A stretch of 64,000 nucleotides of DNA from Jackrogersella multiformis (lineage: Eukaryota; Ascomycota; Sordariomycetes; Xylariales; Hypoxylaceae): assembly GCA_902806575.1 (NCBI GenBank), contig CADCXD010000001.1, positions 4,774,001 to 4,838,000 on the forward strand. The letters are read 5' to 3'. The notes beneath the pieces were generated by a model, which ran no database searches, was not told where the DNA came from, and saw only the letters and a program-made list of their open reading frames with translations. The translations under genes and the position numbers were made by a program. Shown in pieces: positions 1-15,163 of the stretch (within the stretch, counting starts at the first letter, position 1; each line of letters opens with the position of its first letter).

Positions 1-3000
1 GTTAAATAATTATTAACTTTAAATTATTAAATAAAAGTGCTTTAATAAATATTTACTTATTATTACGTTAAAAGGAAATCGTTTAAAAAATATAAGAAAA
101 GAAAGTTTTTAATGTTATAAACGAGGCTTTATTTTTTTATTAATTATTTATTACGTTTAAGTATAAAAATAAAATAACGGTAATATCGTTAAAAGGTTTA
201 AAAGTTTTTAACGTTATGTTAATAAAATTTAAGAATTTTTTAACCTTTACGTAACGATTTATAAATTAAAAATTTAAGCTTTTTTAAAGCTTTATTAAAA
301 CATATATTAATAATATTAAAGAATAATATAAGAAATATTTTAATTAAATGTTTAATATATATAATAATATAAGATTTATATTGTCGTTAAAAAAGTTATT
401 TTTTAATTTTTTATCGATTATTTTATTTGGATTTTTAATTAATAAATTAAAAGTTATTATTATAAACGATAAGTTAAATATAATTAAAAAGATCTTAATA
501 TTACGAATATTAATTAATTTAAAAATATATATTAATATAATAAAGTTTTTACGAAAATATATCTTATAATATTAATAAAAAATTAAGCTTTTATAAAATA
601 AGAAAATAAAAATGTTAATCGAGAAACGAATTTAATAAAAAATTCCTTCGAAATCTTAATATAAATGTTAATATATTATAAAAATTATATATATATCGAT
701 AAAGAATAAAATAAATTATTAAATTTAATAATATTAACGTATTAAAATTATAATTAAATAACGTTCTTAAAAATAAATGTATCGAAACGAAAAAGTTTCG
801 AAGTTATAATATTTTATATAAATATACTTTAAAACGAAGTTAATATAAAAGTTAACGTAATTTACTTAATTATATTTTTATTAAAAGTTTTAATAAAAGT
901 TAAATTATAATATAAAGTAATAAAATTAAAAGTTATTTAATTAATTTAAACTTATAAAAATAATAAAATTTAATTATAATTTTATATATAATTAATTATT
1001 ATTTTAACGGATTATAATATAACGAAAAATATTATTAATTAAATAATACTTAAAATAACCGATATAAATAAAATAAATAATAACCGATATAAATAAAATG
1101 AATAATAAATTAATAATTATTTTAATATATTTATTTTAATTTAATTTTAACGTTTATTATATCCTTAAAAAGTTAAATTTAATTTTAGATATATTATTTT
1201 ATTTATTAACATAAAATAATATAAAAAATCTAATAAAGTAAAAATAAAAAAAATTTAACTTTTAAAAATATTTCGAATAAGTTTATTTATATATTTATTA
1301 AACTTACGTTAAATAACGAGTTTAAAAAGAAAATATTAAAAAGATATAATTATAATAAATAATTAAATCGTTTACGTATTATTTTTTAAGAAGTTAATAA
1401 AGGTAAAAATATAATTAAATAGTTTTAATATAAATTACGAAACGGTCTTATATATTATATTAAGTTAAATAGTTTACGTTAATTAATAATTTTATTAACT
1501 TATATATATAAATTATTTAATAAAGTTTATAATTTAAAATATTATTTCGAACCGAAACGAATATTTTATAAATTAAAATCGGTTTATATTTATAACTTTT
1601 TACGAAAAGTTCGAAAATATATCGAATATTACCTCGGTTATTATAAAAACCGGATCGAACGTTTAAAATTTTACGATAAGTTAAAACTTATAAACTTACC
1701 GTTATAATTATTTTATATAATAACTTAAAATTTTATCGTGAAATTATTAAAAATCTTAAGTAAAAAAAGTATATAATTTATTAAAGATTTTATTTATTTT
1801 AATACGATAATAATAATTATATATAAATTTAATAAAAAAACGATTTTAATATTTAAAAACATTAAATATAAAGCTTATTATTAAACCGCGTTATTTTTTA
1901 AAATATTTATATTATCGAATTAATATATTTTATATAAAATAATTTTAAATAAAAACGTTAAATTTAATAATAAAATATAATAAATATTATTTACTTAATT
2001 TAAATATTATTAATTATATTAACGAGTTATTATTTTTAAATTAATAATATAACGAAACGACGTAATTAAAAAATCGAGGTAATAATTCGTTATTATTATT
2101 CGTTAAACGATATATTATAATTAAAAATAATTTTAACGTTATAATATAATTTTAATAATATTAAGTTATTAATAACCGGAAAATTACTTATTAAATTAAT
2201 ATATAAATTTAAATTACGAATTATTATTATTTTATTAAAAGTATTAAAAAATATAATCAATTATAATATATTAAAACGATATTATTAAAAAAAAGTAAAA
2301 AAAAATATTAACTTCGTAATTACCGAAATAAAAGCTCGTTACGATTTAAAATATAATTTTTTTTTTTTTTAAAAAATTTATTTATTTTAAATTATATAAA
2401 AGTTATATATTATTAAATAAACCGTTATTAATTTTAAAATAAATCGATAAATTTACGTATAAATTTAAATAATTTAATAATTAATAAAGTTATAAAATTA
2501 TATTAATAAATTAATTATTTAAAATCTTTTAAAGGAAAGATTTTTACGTAAAAAAACGACCGTAATTAAATTAAATTATCGTAAAAAACGATAATAATTA
2601 AATGTCGTACGAGATCGAAAAGTTATTAAATTAACGAATAAATAAATAAATAAACGTTTTATTTTTAAATACCTCGTACGATAAAAAGATTATTTATTAA
2701 TTTTCGATTAATAATATTTAAAAACTTATTTATTTAAAATATAATAATATTATTAAACGAATATAATAAAAATATTTTTTATTATTTAATTAATTTCGTA
2801 TTAAATTTATTAATAAATTATAACTTTTTAATATATAATCCTTTAAAAATACGTAAACTTTTAACGATATACTTTCGAAATTAATTAACGAATCGATAAT
2901 AAATATTTTAAATAAATAACGATAATTAATCGTAAATAAATAATAATATACGTTAAATAATAAAATAATCGTATATATATAAAAAACGACTTATTAAAAA

Positions 3001-6000
3001 TATATTATTAAATTATATTATTAAATTATATTAATAATAATTAACCGATTTCTTTTACTTAATTATTAACGCCGCCGAAAGAATTAATAAAGTTATAAGT
3101 TATAATTTTAATAAAAGAATTATTAAAAATTATAAAATTAAAATTTACTTTAATACGAAAAATATAATTTATAAATAACGTTAAAAAAATTAAAAAAACG
3201 CGGGTAAGTTATAAATTATTAAATAATTACGATTAAAATTATTATTATTATTATTATTATTAAAGTTTTTACTTTAAAAAAAGTTAAGTATATCGGTATT
3301 TAAATTATAATAAAATTATAATTAAATCGAGAAAAAATTAAATATTTTAATATTAAAATAACTTATAAATATATTAATATTTACTTAACGACGATAAAAT
3401 ATAATATATTTATTTATATAAATTTCTTTTTTTATTTTTATTAAAAAAGATTTCACTCGTTTTTTATTTTATAATGCTTTTTAAAGTTTTAATTAAAAAA
3501 ACTATTAATTTAACGTTTAAATAAATTTATTAATATTTATTTAACGATAAATAAACAATATTTATTAATAAAATATTTAAAATTATTAAAATATAAAACG
3601 GTAATAAACTTTAATAACGACGAATTGTTTAAATCGAGTCGTTTATTCGAAATAATAACGATAAAAATTTAATAAATATTACCGATTTTAAAATATATTT
3701 CGTAAAAATAATTAAAATTATATCGTTTCGTTTATAATTTAACGTTATTTTAATTATTAAAACGTTATTAAAAATCTTAATATATAAAACTTTTTCGATA
3801 ATAATATTTTATTAAGTAATTTAAAATTAACTTAAAAAAATTAATTAATAAAGCGAAATTATTAATTAAAAATAAAAATTATTATTAAAATTTTTTTTAA
3901 AATTTTCGATAAAAATATATTTAAAGTATTTCGCATTAATAAAAACGTAAAAAAAACGTTAAAACTTTTTTAAAAAAGTTATATAATAAATTAAAGTTAA
4001 TTAAATTAACTTAATTAATATATATAAACGATAATATAAAATTATAATTTTAAAAAATTATAATCGATAAAATAACGATTATAATAATTAATAATAACGA
4101 TAAAATATTTTTAAATATTAATATTTTATAATAAATAATAACGAATATAAATTAATAATTATAATAATAAAGTATATTAATTATAAAAATCCTTTTAATT
4201 ATTAAAAAATAATAATAAAAAACGCGCGTAATATTTTTATAAATTATAAAAAAACATTATAAAAATTAAATCGTAATTAATATTATTTATTATATTTATT
4301 ATCGTAATTACGTTAAAAATTAAAATATTAATTTTCGTATTTAAATTAATTACGTTTATTAAAAAAAAGTCGATAATAATATTAATTAAAATATCGATAT
4401 TTATATTATCGAAAATTAAACTTATAATTAAAACGTAAACGTTTAACGATTTTAACGATTTACGTTTCGTTTACGAAAATACGTTATTAAACGATAATAA
4501 CGACGATAACGATAAAAAACGATATTAATATATTTAATATATTTATTAAACGTTAAAAATTAATTTAATAAAATAATAACTTATAATTAACGAAAACGTT
4601 AATTCTTTTTATTAAATAATATTATAAAAAATAATAATTATATAATTTATAATTAAAATAATAATTTATACGTTAAAAATAACTTATATTTTATATTTAT
4701 TAACTTTATTTTATAATATTAATTTTACTTTTATTTTTAAAAATAATAATTATTTTAAAACTTTTATTTTAATTTATTAATATATAATATAAATATAAAA
4801 AAATAACGTTAAAAATATAATAAATTATTTAAATTATTTAATTTTAATAATAAAATAATTTTTATCGAGAAAATTTCATTTATTTATACTTTAAAATATT
4901 ATAAAACCGATAATAAAATATAAAAACTTTTTAATAAATTTATAATTAAAATATTTATAAACGTTTATATTATAATAAATTATATATTTAAATTTTTAAA
5001 TAATAATTTCGTAAAATTATTATAATATAAAAATATTTAAAAATATTTATTTAAAAAAAATTAACTTAAAAAAATTAAACTTTAAAACGTTAATAAATAA
5101 ATATAAAAATTTTCGGATTTACGGAATTTTATTAAAATATTTAATAAAAAATAAAATTCCTTTAATATTAAAATTAATATATAACGATAAAAAGCATTTC
5201 GTTTTATTTTAACGTTAAAAAAGTTAAATTAAATAATATATTAATTATATATAATTTAAAATACCGTAAATTATATTTTAAAATACGTATAATATATAAA
5301 ATTTAATTTTATTAAATTAAAATTTTTTAATTAATTTATTATAATATACGAATTATTTTAAATTATAATAATTAATTTTATTAAACCTTTTAATATAATA
5401 ATATATAAAAAAAAGTTATAAACGTATTTTAAAAATATAAATAAAAAATTTTAAATAAAAATTATATTACGTAATTAATTTTTCGATATATTTTATTATA
5501 AAAAATTAAATTAAAATTATATTTTTAACGTTATATATAAATCTCGAAAATATATTTATCTTATAAAAATTTTAATTTAATTTAAAAAAAATTAAAATTA
5601 TTATTTTTAACGCGTCGTTAATATTTTATAAAAACGTTAATTTTATCGAAATATTTAATCGTATTATTTAAAATATTTTAAATAAATTATCCGTTAATTA
5701 ATAAAAGAATAAAAAAATTCGTAAATTAATTAACGTTATTTTTATATAAAATAAAGTTTTTTCGTTAATAATACGAAATATTAATTTAATATATATAAAA
5801 TATATTATTTTTTTTATTTAAAATTTTATATAAATATTTTCTTTAAAAAATATTTAAAAAATATTACTTATAATTTAAATATATTAAATTAAATTTTATA
5901 TTAATTAAAAATATTTATATTATATTATTAAATTTAAAATAAAATAAATTTATTATAAAATTCGTTATATTTAAAAATAAATAATATATAATTAAAAAAA

Positions 6001-6359
6001 TGTTTTTACGCGTAAAATTTTTTTTTATAATTTTATAAAAAAGTAAATAATAAAAATTAATATTTAAAAAAAACCATTTATAATTTTAAATATAAATAAA
6101 TTAAAAATATTATTATATAAATATTATAAAAATTTATTATTATTATTTAAATAAAAAATATAAAAAATAAAAACTATAAAAACTTAATATATAAAAACGT
6201 AAATAAAAATAAAAATATTAATTTATATATTATATAATTATTAATTTTTTAATTAACGAAAAACGAAAACGCTTTTTTATTTATTTAAAAGTATTTAAAT
6301 AAATATATTTTAAAAGGTAAAAAAAGTATTATTTATTTTTCCTTTTAATATTATTAAAG
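1..6359. repeat. AT-rich, RIP-like degraded repeat block
   Basis: The block is almost wholly A and T, dense in TpA and in stops in all frames, with no frame longer than about 75 codons. Remaining C and G lie mostly in CpG. In nine 60-base rows counted by hand (1-300, 2041-2160, 4441-4560) there are 37 C, of which 29 are CpG and none is CpA. Loss of CpA with gain of TpA is the known mark of RIP, which mutates duplicated DNA, usually transposons, in Pezizomycotina. I infer one or more dead transposons, but the family cannot be read. The left end lies outside the window. Composition becomes normal within about 100 bases after 6360. Confidence 0.85.
1056..1105. repeat. 25-bp tandem duplication in the AT-rich block
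   Basis: Two adjacent 25-base copies beginning TAACCGATATAAATAAAAT differ at one position (A versus G). The A/G difference is the kind a C-to-T change on the other strand would leave, so the duplication may predate part of the decay. Confidence 0.8.
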
Positions 6360-6373
6360 ACACTTTTAAGTGT
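6360..6373. repeat. Small palindrome at the composition boundary
   Basis: ACACTT-TT-AAGTGT is a perfect 6-bp inverted repeat with a 2-base centre. It sits exactly where CpA dinucleotides reappear after the AT-rich block. It may be part of an element end or chance. Confidence 0.4.
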
Positions 6374-9300
6374 TATTAACTTAAAATAATTCTTACGAAA
6401 AATAACAATCTTTTCAACTTACAAGTTCTTTTCTGTAACCAGTCCTCCTTGCCAAGCAAGCCACAAGAGAGTCTAGAGACGTCCCGACTCACCCGTTCTA
6501 TTGCCGCTAAGAGACTACAGCACAAATATCCAATGATACAAAAATCGAAAATCAAAAACCCAAGACATATGGAGGACTACGGCAACGTCGTCCAAATATG
6601 TATCTTCCGGAGTCGTCGTCTGACACCTACAGTGGCAGTTAGGCGATCACCAGTCTCCAACCAGTGTCGTACTCGCAACAATCATGAGGCTTATTGAACA
6701 AGTCCATCGAATATATGAGCCATTATGAGGGAACTTAAGCAGCAATTAGTAAAATATCAAACGATACATAGACTCTAGTCAGAAAACTCCACTACGCTTG
6801 GACTCGATATAAGACTCGTCTGAGATATTCGTTCGGTTAGGTCTGATATACCAATGGTACCTAGGACTATAAGCCCTTCTTTAGGCGGAAGTCCAACACA
6901 AATGTCGGACGTGACTAAAGTATGACATAAAACGCTCTGATACGTCCCTACCTAGGTACGTAATGCAGTGCAGCGTGGCGAGAATGTTAGCATGTACTCT
7001 GCTACAAATGGCTTCCGCCTTATGGAGAGAAGATATGTGGCAGTTAATCTATATCAGAGGGGTCTCACATCAGCGACTCATTCAGACAATGATATCCACC
7101 TAACCCAACAACACCTTTTATACGAAATTTGACCATCAACGAGCGTATCAGCTTCACGGCCGTGGTGGGGTCACGAGACATACAGCTTTCAGCTCATGAC
7201 GACATATACGTTTTACACGCTCACATGTCTGGTAACCCTTCAACAGCCACGGATACTATTCTCTATTTAGCTCATATCCTTTCCCGGGATGCTATTCTCA
7301 TGAGAAGAGGCATCGATTGTTGGTCAATTCTCCACCGAGGCTCTCCTGCTGCACACTTTACACACTCGTGTCTATATTAAGAAAATAGACCCATGCCTCA
7401 TCCTCATGACTCTTGATATAGCAGTCTAGGAATCACGTTCAAGGACGTGAGCTGAGATATCATGCGACACAGAAGTGCTAGTAAAGCAGATATCGGGTTC
7501 CATCTTGCAAGGCTACACTAGTACCGAAATCGCCGGACCTCGTAGTCCACGTGGCAAGAACCGCGCTGTTCCGGATAGGCAGGTGCAGAGTCTCCTTTGG
7601 CTTCTTAGTGGTCTATCAAGTAACGGAATCACCCCTTGTCTCATGTCGCTTCTAAATCCTCCCGCTTCATCTTAGGACCAATCCTAGAAGGGTGCTCGCA
7701 AGCACGATAGCGAAACTATCTTTCCAGATCTGAACTGTGTTTCGGTAATGTAAGAGGCGCGAGGATAATCCTCATACGCCAGTGCAGGGGAGGGCACTGC
7801 CCCGTGAGACAATTAACATTGGATACTTGCAAAGCTAAGCACTAAAGACGACGACACATCATTGATGTCACTTCTCATGGAAGGAACTCCAGAACCCATC
7901 CAAGTCATTTGGTATGTTGCCTTGCTGGGACATTAGAGCTATTTAGCTCACGGTAGATGAGACGGAAGAGTTGGTTACATGAGAGGCGCGGGGGGGGCGC
8001 GCCTCTATGTCAGCTACAATGCATATATTTGACCGAATATATGCTACCTGGCCGGTGCCACAAGAATCCTCCTAGATCTGCGCCGATGCATCATTCAAGA
8101 CTCATTCAACCATTCGGACCAATAGCGATTGCAGGATGAACTAAGCAACTACACACGAAGGATGAATGAATGTTGCCTTCGCATGTTGTGAATACGACAA
8201 CACTTATAACCATCAACTTTAAGTGTCTGACTTTTCATTTTGCCCGCTTGTCGATGTGCTTATAACACCAGAGTAGCGGCCGATAGTCTATCGGTGGGAA
8301 CATTCCAAGTTCCCAACTCAGCCATTCAAGACGAGACCAGGCTAGCTTGTTCTACCGGTCTCATCGAACATCAGAAGAAGTTCCTGAAACCTTGAGAAAC
8401 GTACATTAGATCCGGACATATGGCAAGATGTGGGACTAACTACTATACTGGTACTATCTCATAATCATAAAGGCAGTAAATTGAATTTGTATATTCTGCA
8501 CGGCTCCCATTCTTCTCATCGAAAAGGACTGGTCGTGGGGTTCCGAGCGTAGAGATATCGTTGCTGCAAGGCCCGCTCCGGTACCACTGCTACACGAAAC
8601 AAACGCCGTATTGGTACATCGTCGTTTGAACATGAACCCTACAGGCAAGGCAAGCCCCAATACCCATCAGTAATGAGGTTCTTTTTAGGATTGTTATGCC
8701 CCGATCTGCCCCGATATGTACGCTATCGGCAGTTGTTATCGTCACATCGCGACTCCGACGATCCCAAACACGCACGCACACATACACACGCACCCTCATA
8801 CATACGCACTGTTAGATTTCACGTGCTGGGGATCGGACTGTCCCGCCATCATGATACTGGTTCTCTCGTAAATGCTAAACATATGTATTTGTCCTAGCTG
8901 GTCCAGGTTTGCCTGCTGTTCGGTTCCCTTGGTTGCGGCGCACAGACTGGTTCGCCGGGACACAATTACTACGCGGAAGCGATCTCGCCTCGCTTGTTCC
9001 TGTCCGTCAGTCCGTGTCCTGCTGCTTACGTTCTTGAAGCCGAACTGGGGGCTCTTTCTTGAATTTTAATCTCCTCGTTTCCCTCCCTCTCGTGGTTGTA
9101 ACCGTTACAGCGTTACCTTGAATTTGCGATCGATCCACGCTCACTCTCTGACTAATTATTAGGTAGTCGACCTCGGCTTTAATCTCTTCGGTTTAGGGTC
9201 TACTATGTACAGTATCCAGGTACCAACCATCACGATATTGAAACGAGATGCATAATACACTTTGTTTGCGGCCTTCCGAAGTATCTTTCTACATAAATAG

Positions 9301-9608
9301 TACATACTACACTGCATGTAGGTAGTAGTATCGACTACAAGGCATGTAAGCTCGTTGTAACCTCACTTGCTGATTGTCTCCACCAATTTTTCCCCACTAG
9401 CTCGGTCGAGTCGCCCGAAATCGATTAATGTTTGTGGATTTTATGAATCGAATTCAGAACATGTTGCTCTACCAACCTGCCTGCCTCTGGAACGAGCAGG
9501 ACTGACTGCACGGAATTTTCTCATTCAATGGACCGATCATACGTCCGAGTCTCATCATCATATGCCCTAGGTTAGTGGCCAAAGCACGATATCTGCAGGA
9601 ACATACAC

Positions 9609-9652
9609 TAGGTAGGTACCTAGTGTAAGTACATTACATAGGTACCTACCTA
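9609..9652. repeat. Inverted repeat of the CCTAGGTA family
   Basis: Arms TAGGTAGGTACCT (9609-9621) and AGGTACCTACCTA (9640-9652) are perfect 13-bp reverse complements around an 18-base loop. Confidence 0.8.
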
Positions 9653-12600
9653 AGGTAAACACAAGCGTCAGGGGCAAAGCTGGGTGGAGTAGTGTACATA
9701 GTATGTTCCTACCCAGTTTCCTTTCAAAGATGGCTCGCTGCTAACGAGGCTGCGAGGGTTGTTTCTGCAGTAGGAAAGTCTCTACGTACTATGTAGTAGG
9801 CAGCTAGGTAATCACATTGAGGTCTCAGTCGCACACCATCTTTATATGTTACATACCTAATAGTACTAGGTATTTATATAAACGGCAGGCCACCAGCCAC
9901 CAGCCCCCGCTTCATCCCAAGAAATTCGCGATCATCCTAGGACGACGGGGGGAGATATGAGAAAGATCGAGGCTTCGGGTTTCGGAAGTTTATCTCGACG
10001 GTTGCAGCGGCAAGGTACGCAGGCCTCTCCATTAATCCCGTCCACGGTTGCCATGTCAAACTGTCGCATCATCCCACGTTCATATTTTATGCTTAAGTTT
10101 GTGTGGACGGCTCCAAATGTGGCCCTTGCATGCCCGCATCGTGGTACCCTTGTTGTCTTGTCGCCGGCTACATTACCTACATTACACCAGCGGGGTTCAG
10201 TCATCTGAGACCTCCCACCGCCACAACCTCTTCTCTCACCCAGCATCGAAGCCGCGGAATACCTACACTACCTACATAATAAGAGCAGGTCAGGAACTGA
10301 CTGGCTGCGGCGGGGGTGCAACGTATTTGGAGTTCGTGTACGTGTGACCGTCATATTTCTTTTTCTCCTGCGCCGTAAAGAGACATGACCGTATCTACCT
10401 CCCTTATCTGTCGGAGAGCGAAGTTGGTCACGGTCTCTCTGATAATCGCGAAGATGCGCCACCGCGTTTAAACTCTTCGTGCCCGATATTAAATACCTAT
10501 TTCTGTTCCGCTCTTACATGTACGCCTTTCGCACAAGAGACCTGGCATGTCTCGTGTGCACTAGGAATCTCACAGACTTCCTCCCAAGTCAGTGCGGAAC
10601 TATTTTCAGCTTGCTACCTCAGCCCTGGTAGCATCGCATCGGTGCTTTTCTATCTGCCTTCCGAGGCGGGCAGGTTCACTACTACGTGCCTAGGTAACTA
10701 AGACAAAGTGCTATGACTGGCTGGCCGTCATCATACGGACTTCACAGCATGGCATCCGTGGTACCTCCCGCTGGATTGCGACGTATATTGGATCACTTAT
10801 CCCACAACTTACCACATGGTGTCAAGGTTTCCCATGAACTTTGTGTGTATAGGGAGGGTGGTGCGGATATGTAGTGTGAGTAACATCGCGGCCGGCGCAT
10901 AAGTTGAAAGCGGCGTCTAAGTTGGAGTCGGATGCCAGGTCTCCATCTCTCTCTTCAATTAAGCAAGCCACACCATCCACCCCTCCTACTCCTACCTAGG
11001 CAGCTCAGCTCAGGAGGATCGTTCCTTTAGATGTGGCGGACATGCATACCTACCTATTTACATATATTCTACTTGCTCGATACCACCATCGATCAGCGGA
11101 GCAGTATAAGTGCCCAGACGCGCATACATATATTACCTACCTAGGTAGATAGGTACCTACAGACACACCAAAAGCGAATAAATCCTTCGAGCGAGCCCCT
11201 CCTAGCCGATGCTACGCCGCTCTCCTGCTTGTCTAGCACCGGCAGACCTTCACATTACTCTCTAGCGCCCCGCCGAGGCTTTCGCAGTAGTGTAGGTAGA
11301 CGGACGGGGACAGCCCACAAAACAACTTTTTGCTCTGTCCCGTCCTGCCCGATCCATCCGCGCCCTCTCGTAGGCAGGTGGGTACTTTTGCGAATCCTCG
11401 GTACCCTCCCGGCGCTGTCTCACCTAATTGGGGTGGTATGCGGTAGGTAGGTAGGTGGTGATGGGTGTTAGGTGCGCAAAAGTACCCGGCGCAAGCCGTG
11501 GGTGTCGTGGTAATATACTTAAGGCAGAGACCTACATTGATTGCGCGTTCGCGCCTGTGTTGAACTTGTATTACGTATGTGTGTATGTACCTAGATATGT
11601 ATATATTGGGCTATTGCGTGCATAATATGTATGAGCTACCCATCTGGTATATATGTATGGATGGATGGATGGAGAGAGGTAGGTACCGGTAGTCAGCTCC
11701 CAATCCCGAATGTCTGCGAGATGTCTCGGTACGGCTCTATGTAGGAGGTGGGGTCCAAAGGAATCTACTAGTGTATGTATGTATGTATGTAGGTTGCGTA
11801 GGTAGGTATCTCGCTGCTGCGTTCTACGTGCAATTTTTTTCATACATACTCACATACAGCTTGCGGCAGCGGATCGCCGGCTAGGCCTGCAGGCTGTGTG
11901 GGCGTGGATGCGAGATGGTGTGTGGTTGGTCGGTTGGGGGGCCGCCTGTGCAATGCCTAAGCAGGTTTTGACTGGAGGCGCTGCCGCTTGCATCGATGAC
12001 TGCTTGGCTGGCGCCCCGGACTCAGCCGGGCGATGTTCGTTCAACTTCTAGTAACGGCCAGTACGCGAGAGAGAGAGAGAGTTTCAGTAGGTAGGTGTCA
12101 ATACCTATACGAATAGAAAAGGCGGTTAGATGGTTAGATGGTTAAGTGATTGGCCATTAAGTGCGTAATATTCGAGAATCCCCCTGGACTACAGACCGGC
12201 GCTCCCGAATCTGACTCTTCCGCTTTCTGTGCTCGTCTGCCGAGCGGGTCCCGGGCTGAGCGAACAGATAGGTATGACTCTATAGACTTTTTTTCATCCT
12301 TCTATTGAGAGACAGTATAAAAAATTCCATGGCGTGGTAGATCACGTCGTGATGGGGGGAGGAGGGAGGGCATAGCTGCAGTCAGCTTATACAGATGAAC
12401 CACGTGGAAGCCGCATCGCCGCTAGCCACCGGAGGCAGGGCTTACCTACCTCGCAGGCTACCCACTTGCGATGGAGGACGGGGTGGCCACCATCGCACCT
12501 CCGGATATCCTGCCTGTTGCTCGTAGGGCGGGCAGGTACCTATCTCGGGTTCGCGGCATGGAACGCGCGGAGGGGAGACGTTGGGTTTCTGTTGGTTGAT

Positions 12601-15157
12601 ATGCTGCCGTGGCTACTATCCTAGGTAGCTTTTTGCAATGTTTCTTGGTGTTGGTTAGAGGGCCTCGACTGGGGAATGCTACGACAACGGGGGAAACGTC
12701 GTAACTGCATAGCTTGAGATTCGTTAGGTACCTGGTCGGAGTCGAAACCGGGTTGGCGTCCCTTGGGGACTTGCTGGAGGTACCGTTTATGTACTTGGGT
12801 TTGTTCTCGATGACTTGTTCTGCATGTTTGGGTTTCAGGACTAGCTTACCGTGTATCATCCCTTTTATAGAGGATTCTGTTCGTGGGTAAGTGGTATACG
12901 CGCGGTTTCATAATTGCTAATGCCTTGATAACTTCATAGGGGGATGAGTTACTTACTATAGAGATTAGATAGGTAGCTCTTGGGATAGGTGATCAAGCTG
13001 ATATCATTCCCCTGAATTACATTATCCTATAATAAGGTGTAGAGCTATAGCTAGGCCACAAGCATATGAAAATCTAGCAAGGTCTGCTTTATTCCCTTCG
13101 GTGAAGATTATACGCCTTACCTACACTTACCTAGGTACATGAAGGATATACTATACCTACCTCACTGCTTCCGTGACGGCCGAACCCGGTGAGCCTACCA
13201 CACCGACACGGCTCTCTCTCAGCACATGTTCGTCCATTCGCCTCGTGCGCTATGCACGCCCTGCGGGCTGACCACACGAGTCAAGACCTATACTAAAGCC
13301 CCTGGACTTCCGATTGGGGCGTGCCTATGAGCACTTGGGTATCAGGGAAACTAGGTAGGACCGAGATCCCGAAACAAACAGTCGGGAGACAGCCCACCCG
13401 GATCAGTAGAGACCAGAGGAAAACCGACATCTCACTACAGGCGGTCGACATGCAGTCGCTGCGTCGGTAGGGTAGAGTACGCACGTAAGCCTCCTGTTCG
13501 GCCCGTGCGGTCACATGGGCGGCCAGGATCCGTCCCGGTGCTACGGTACGGTAGTGAGCTTGGGGCTAGGTGTATGTGCTCTGTACGCAGCCTTGGGTCA
13601 TGTAAAATCTTGGTTGGTGTGAAGGGAGGAGATAAGGGGGGTATATAGCTTCGGCTTAGTTGGTTTTTGTTAATACTTGAATAGGCCAAAGCCACTTAGT
13701 GATTTCCGAACTAGTTTATAGGTATTCATATTTATATATTTTACCTATATATTGCTGAACTCGGATTTAGAGATGTAAACTGTATAGCTATTTACGCTTA
13801 AGTATTCGCTTTTAGTAAGCTAGAGGTAGTATACCATTAAGCTATCATATCGAGGCGGTCCCATTTCACCTGGCACGGATGTGACTATACGATGACATAT
13901 TCTATGTATTAGTACTTGAGATCTAAACTGGGTATGATTGGGGGCCTGGAGGCTATCAACACTGCTTGCTAAGGCTATGTCGACTGACACCATGTAGCAT
14001 CGACCCGGGGCTCTGGGACCTATGTTTGTTGAAGGACCGAATCGTAGACATATGGTACAGCATGCAGATCATGCAGGTAGCTCTACTGTTTCGGTAAGTG
14101 GAGGATAAGTAGCCAGCAGAGCGTAGTTTAGAGGCTATATGCACGTCATATAGTATGAGCACGATATGAGATGCTTACATCTTTAAGGCCTTAGGTCAAT
14201 GTGTACCCTTCTCATTAGAGTTCACTTACATAGCATATTATTGCTGTTGTAACATAATGGACTCAAATGTGTTGAGAACTATCTGCCCCCCTTTGACCCC
14301 TTACACATATGTATTCTGCTAGATTGGTGGAGAAAGTTTGCTTGTATATGATTATCATTATTATTAGAGAGACCTCGAATAACATTAATATTAGTATAAA
14401 CATGTCCTTGGCTAGGCACTTTTTGAAATATCCAATAAAATATTTGTCTATCATCAGTTTGTTTAAAGCTCACCATCTCCAGAATGAGATTGGAGATTGT
14501 GCTATTTAGGTAAGTCGAGCTGTAATATATAGTCGACAGTGGCCATCCCGTCACTTTGCTAACGTACGGAGGTATTCCATGACTCAATAGTATATTAAAA
14601 TATCACAACTGTCCTAGATAGAAGAGGTCATGGTGAAATATGGTATCTGGTGCTAAATAGCGTTAAGGGGCAGGGGCTATGGTACTTAAACATATGTAAG
14701 TATAAGCAGACGCGTCGTTGGCCGGTCTAGTAGTTTCTGTAGGGAGGACGAGAAAACCCCCCTGTAAAATAGGGGTTTCGTACTCTACAAACACCTCCTT
14801 GGTCCTCGGATGGGGAAGGGGAGCCCAAGTTTGAGCCGACATCCTAGTGCGGATGAGCAGTCCTTACTTGACGGAGCTAACTCTCTAATACTTTAAATCG
14901 AGACTGTAGTTTATGAGATCATGTATAGAGCGAGAACATAATGCCAAACCACGGTCCGTGGAACCATCTTGAAGATAAGCACATAAACAATTAGGCAGAA
15001 AAGTCATGTAAAACCGTCGAATGCGATCTGCACATCAGGGTTTGATTTTGGGTCTACCTAGGAGTCGACTAATGGTGTCAACATCCATAAGCTTCACAGG
15101 CTGACCATCTATACTCACGTACTACTCCGACCTGTCCCTGGAGACTACATGCGACCT

Positions 15158-15163
15158 TTTATT
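15158..15163 (-). terminator. Possible polyadenylation signal of CCT8
   Basis: AATAAA on the minus strand, about 20 bases past the CCT8 stop codon. Fungal poly(A) signals are degenerate, so this is only a plausible site. Confidence 0.35.

Noticed and set aside
348..569. 73-codon Ile/Asn/Lys-rich frame in the AT-rich block
   Set aside because: Composition follows directly from AT-rich DNA; nothing suggests selection, and the region is RIP-like.
12458..12859. 133-codon minus-strand frame in the gene-free stretch
   Set aside because: It starts with ATG and has a TATAAAAG just upstream, but that is too close to the start, and the protein resembles nothing I know. Length alone is not enough.
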